From DASXMT01 sp963812965 (GTDB lineage: Bacteria > Actinomycetota > Acidimicrobiia > Acidimicrobiales > RAAP-2), in assembly GCA_963812965.1 (NCBI GenBank), contig CAWEXG010000012.1, positions 248,001 through 312,000 of the forward strand: 64,000 nucleotides of DNA, given 5' to 3'. A program made the translations under genes and the position numbers. Below are positions 60,911 through 64,000 of the stretch, in pieces (position 1 is the first letter of the stretch; each line of letters opens with the position of its first letter). The notes below the pieces were generated by a model, which was not told the origin of the DNA, did no database searches, and was given only the letters and a program-made list of their open reading frames with translations.

Positions 60911-60946
60911 GCCGTGCAGTGAGCCGTGCAGTGAGCCGTGCAGTGA
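60899..60946. repeat. 12-bp tandem repeat at the 3' end of the LarA-like gene
   Basis: GCCGTGCAGTGA three times in perfect tandem (60911-60946), preceded by a near copy that contains the stop codon of the LarA-like gene. Confidence 0.9.
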
Positions 60947-61007
60947 ACGGCAGGGGTGCACCGAACGACAGGGGTGCAGTAAGCCCTAGGCGAACGACGA
61001 GGACGCA

Positions 61008-62040
61008 GTGACCCCGACGATCCCAACCACCCCGGCACGATCGTCGAGCATCACGCTGCGCCCCACACGCTCCGTCCGGGCCGACGCCGCTCTGGGCACC
61101 GGGTGGCGCGGCGTCGCCGGCCGAGACGTTCGACGGTACGCGCCCTCCGGCCTGGCTTCCCGTGCCGGCAATGCCCACTTCCCCTTTGCCCCACCGAGCT
61201 GGCCGGAGAGCGTCCCTCGACCCGCCCCGCAGCGGACCCTCGGTGTCGAGTACGACGCAGCGTGGTCGCGGAAGTACCCGGTTCGACTGCTCCGCGCCAT
61301 GGTGCTCGACAACGTCACCCGCCCCCTGACCAAGGTGATCGCCGCCCCGGACCTTCGTGGGGACGAGCATCTGAAGAGCGTGGAGGCGCCGGTCATCTTC
61401 GCCGCCAACCACGCCAGCCACGTCGACACCGCCCTGCTGCTGTCGTCGCTGCCCGTCCGGTTCCGACATCGCACGGTGGTGGCCGCTGCCGCCGACTACT
61501 TCTTCGACCGCCGCTGGAAGGCCGACCTGTGGGCGTTCTCGTTGGCCGCCATCCCCATCGAGCGGGCACGAAGGTCAACCGGCGGTCGGCCGAGCTGGCA
61601 GCGGAGCTCCTGGCCGACGGGTGGAACCTGGTGATCTTTCCCGAGGGCGGACGATCCCCCGACGGATGGGGGCAGACGTTCCGGGGCGGAGCCGCTTACC
61701 TGGCCGCCCGCACCGGACGCCCGGTGGTCCCCGTTCATCTGGAGGGGACGCGGCACATCCTGCCCAAGGGCGGAGGGCGGATCCGTCGTACCCCGACGAC
61801 TGTCACGTTCGGCTCACCTCTGCGACCGGACGATGGCGAAGACGCCCGCGGTTCGGCGCCAGGATCGAGACGGCAGTGGCGGCACTGGCCGACGAGGTGA
61901 CCACCGACTGGTGGACGGCGAGAAAGCAAGCAGCCGCCGGCACCACGCCGGCCCTGCAAGGACCGTCGGTCGCACCGTGGCGTCGGTCGTGGGCGCTCCC
62001 CACCCGGGTCGATCACGTCGATGCCAGGTCCTGGACAACG
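61008..62040 (+). pseudogene. PlsC-type 1-acylglycerol-phosphate acyltransferase homologue, two frameshifts, end uncertain
   Basis: Frame from GTG 61008 (GAGGA before it): VIFAANHASHVDTALLLSSL holds the catalytic HX4D, then DLWAFSLAAIPIERA. After a one-base loss near 61562 the next frame reads NRRSAELAAELLADGWNLVI, FPEGGRSPDGWGQTF and VPVHLEGTRHILPKGG; after another loss near 61853 it goes on RFGARIETAVAALADEV and PWRRSWALP. The true stop cannot be located because the last frame stays open to 62661. About 100 N-terminal residues precede the domain. Likely acylates a product of the FAR/ADH genes, 98 bases upstream on the same strand. Confidence 0.75.
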
Positions 62041-62140
62041 AGTGGCCCCTCGCCGACCCGGTCGACGGGCCCGACCGGCCACCGTGGCCCGCCAGGGATG
62101 TCGACCCGACTGCACACCGGTCGGCGCACCGGAACGCTGC

Positions 62141-62935
62141 TCACCTCGGCGCGAACACCTGACGCCGCAGCCGCCCACCACGCCCGCCGACGGCAGCCGC
62201 CTCCGTCCGCTCGGCCCGGACGATCTGCTCCTCCGCGTCGTCCAGCCGGCTCGAATGGTTGGTCCGTCCCAATGCCCACCCGAGCAACAAGTCGGCCAGC
62301 ACCGGGTTCCGAGGCAGAACGGGGCCGTGCAGATAGGTGCCCACCACCCGTTTCGACCACGCTCCCTCGCAACGGTTCCCGTCGCCGTTGCCCATACCGT
62401 GCACGACCCGGGCCAGCGGGACGAGCCGGCCCCCACCGACGTGACGCCACCGTGGTTCTCGAACCCCGATCAATGGAGGGAGGGCGAGGTTCCGGGAAGC
62501 GTCGGAGCATCGGCGGTCGGATCGGCCACCAGCTCCCCGACCGCCCGCACGCCCGTGCCTTTCCGGGTGGTTACGTCGAGGAAGCCCGAGCCCGTCGTGG
62601 GGTCGCCCGGAAGCGTCGGGGAACGACCGGCCGGCGATCTGAAACCCGGCGCACACGCTGAGGACCACGGCGCCGTCTTCCACCGAACGACCGAGCGTCC
62701 CGTCCTCGATCAGTGTTGCCGCTGCCCGAACCTGAGGTCCGTCCTCACCGCCCCCGAGGCAGTAGATGTCACCCGAGGGAACAGGTCGGCCCGACGTGGC
62801 CTCCACCAGCTCCACGTCGATACCTCTCCACGCCGCTCGGCGTGCCAGGACCACACCGTTGCCACCATCCCCGTAGGTGCCCAACAGGTCCGGGAACACC
62901 ACTACCACGGTGAGCACCGATCTCGGTGCGCTCAC
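62141..62935 (-). pseudogene. gatD: Lipid II isoglutaminyl synthase glutaminase subunit GatD, frameshifted
   Basis: GatD supplies ammonia for amidation of the D-Glu of lipid II. From GTG 62935: VVVFPDLLGTYGDGGNGVVL, IYCLGGGEDGPQVRAA, VLSVCAGFQIAG (nucleophile Cys), then in shifted frames LDVTTRKGTGVRAVGELVAD and FENHGGVTSVGAG, and back in frame VVGTYLHGPVLPRNPVLADL with the catalytic His. At least three indels in the middle. The usual murT-gatD overlap is seen at the start. Converges with the acyltransferase gene. Confidence 0.82.
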
Positions 62936-64000
62936 AAGCCGGCCCCGAAGATCGGCGAACGCCGTGTAGTTGCCCACGAACTCGACACGACTCTCTCCGA
63001 CATGGCCGTTCTGCCTCGTCATAGCGATCCCGGCATCGAGAGCACCGAGAGGATCCGGGCACCACGGTGGGTTCGACTTCGGCGTACCGGAGCCGAACGG
63101 CGAGGTCGTGACACCGCTCGCCGGTGGCCACCACCGTCCGTCCACGGAGCCGTTCGAAAGGCACGTCCCACAGCCAACTGGTATCGAGCCCATCGGCGAT
63201 CCTGCGCGTTGACCGAGAGGACGGTGGGGACGGTGGCGCTGCCCGGTCTCGTCCAGCAGGTCGAACAGTGCCGTCCAACCGGCCGGGTTCTTGGCCAGGA
63301 GCAGCCGCACATCCACACCTCCTCGGCGTACGACGGCAGAACCGACCGGCGATCTCGCCCGACGTCCGCCATGGCGGCCAGCGCATCATCGATCACCCGT
63401 TGCCGGCGCCGTGCTGGTGCTCGTCCTCTCGCTCGGGCATGGCCAGGCCAGCACGCTGACCACCATCGCCGCATTGGCCCGGTTGAACTGTCCGGGCACC
63501 TCCAGCGCCATCGCATGTCTGGACCCGTCAGACAGCACGAGCTCCTCGCCCTCGATCCACACCGTGCGGCTCGGGCGGCTGAAGTCACAGGTGTCGCACG
63601 ACCATCCACCCGTGTCTGCGAACCTGATCCGTCCACCGCAGGCCGGACAGCCCACCGCGTCCTGGTGCCACACCTGTCCGGCGCCGACCCACACCACGTC
63701 CGGCGCCGGCAACGCTGCCCACACCACCATCGGGTCGTCGGCGTTCGCCACCACCCGGGTCGTGCGCCCGCAGTGGTGCTCGGGTCTCCCAACGCCGAGC
63801 GCCACCGGTCGGCCAACATCCGCACCTCGGCGATGCGGTCGAGCTGGTCTCGTGACAGGTTGAGCAGCACGACGACGGCGGGCCGGGTCTCTTCGATGAG
63901 CTGTCCGAGGTAGCCCTCATCCACTTCGAGCACGGCAGCAGTACCGGGGTCGCTGTCGATGAGGGCAGCAACGTGGCCGGCAGGCATGTTGGCACCGGTG
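62936..64000 (-). pseudogene. murT: Lipid II isoglutaminyl synthase subunit MurT (5' end beyond the right edge), frameshifted
   Basis: Mur-ligase-like partner of GatD. Reading down from the edge: TGANMPAGHVAALIDSDPGT, VVVLLNLSRDQLDRIAEVRM, VVANADDPMVVWAALP, DAVGCPACGGRIRF and CDTCDFSRP (zinc-ribbon Cys pairs), QFNRANAAM, VRLLLAKNPAGW, SWLWDVPFERLRGR, DPLGALDAGIAMTRQN and VEFVGNYTAFADLRG. Seven changes of frame are needed, six of them single-base insertions. The ATP-binding N-terminus is outside the window. All family motifs are otherwise intact, so sequence error is likely. Confidence 0.85.

Overview
The window is high-GC DNA from an actinobacterium. I infer Actinomycetota, possibly Acidimicrobiia. 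The evidence is a MshC-type mycothiol ligase, a PimA/PatA/PgsA phosphatidyl-inositol mannoside set, an InhA-like enoyl reductase, an F420:NADP oxidoreductase, a DUF222/HNH protein, frequent GTG starts and many 4-base ATGA/GTGA gene overlaps. No species can be named from sequence alone.

Left third (1-30,000), mostly minus strand. This is a conserved actinobacterial housekeeping block. Read in transcription order it is npdG, mshC, thrS, a HIT-family phosphorylase, pgsA, patA, a diguanylate cyclase, pimA, an M48 protease, then yceI, ygiD, pdxS, pdxT, yebC, ruvC, ruvA, ruvB, queA, tgt, yajC, secD, secF and relA (cut by the left edge). Plus-strand insertions in the block are an EF-G-like GTPase, a frameshifted marR and a DUF222/HNH protein. 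Many of these ordinary enzymes carry short in-frame tandem repeats that their families do not have (secF, queA, ruvC, pdxT, thrS, DUF222), and npdG is preceded by such an array.

Middle (30,000-47,000). An inhA-like gene is divergent from npdG. A cobalamin group follows: a B12 riboswitch, a 61-codon cobU remnant, cobS and cobQ on the minus strand, with cobO divergent. Next come a 27-copy 11-bp minisatellite, a TetR/nitronate monooxygenase pair, a DHA2 efflux pump fused to a winged-helix-like domain and preceded by a 101-bp tandem duplication with a hairpin, and then a CBS protein, a second DHA2 pump, a secreted TAP-like hydrolase, LapA and DUF2510 membrane proteins, a mycothiol-related DinB-fold protein, an old-yellow-enzyme homologue and a beta-carbonic anhydrase.

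Right third (47,000-64,000). Here are an acyltransferase-3/SGNH protein, an AIM24 protein with a frameshift, hemerythrin and DJ-1/PfpI proteins, tRNA-Val(CAC), and a membrane protein with an acidic N-terminus and a basic C-terminus. A TetR-divergent lipid-type operon follows: fatty acyl-CoA reductase/HAD fusion, Zn-alcohol dehydrogenase, LarA-like DUF2088 enzyme and PlsC-type acyltransferase. It converges on murT-gatD, which amidates lipid II. From about 59,580 to the right edge almost every gene is broken by single-base indels, mainly insertions. This looks like low consensus quality rather than decay, so those genes are described from spliced reading frames.
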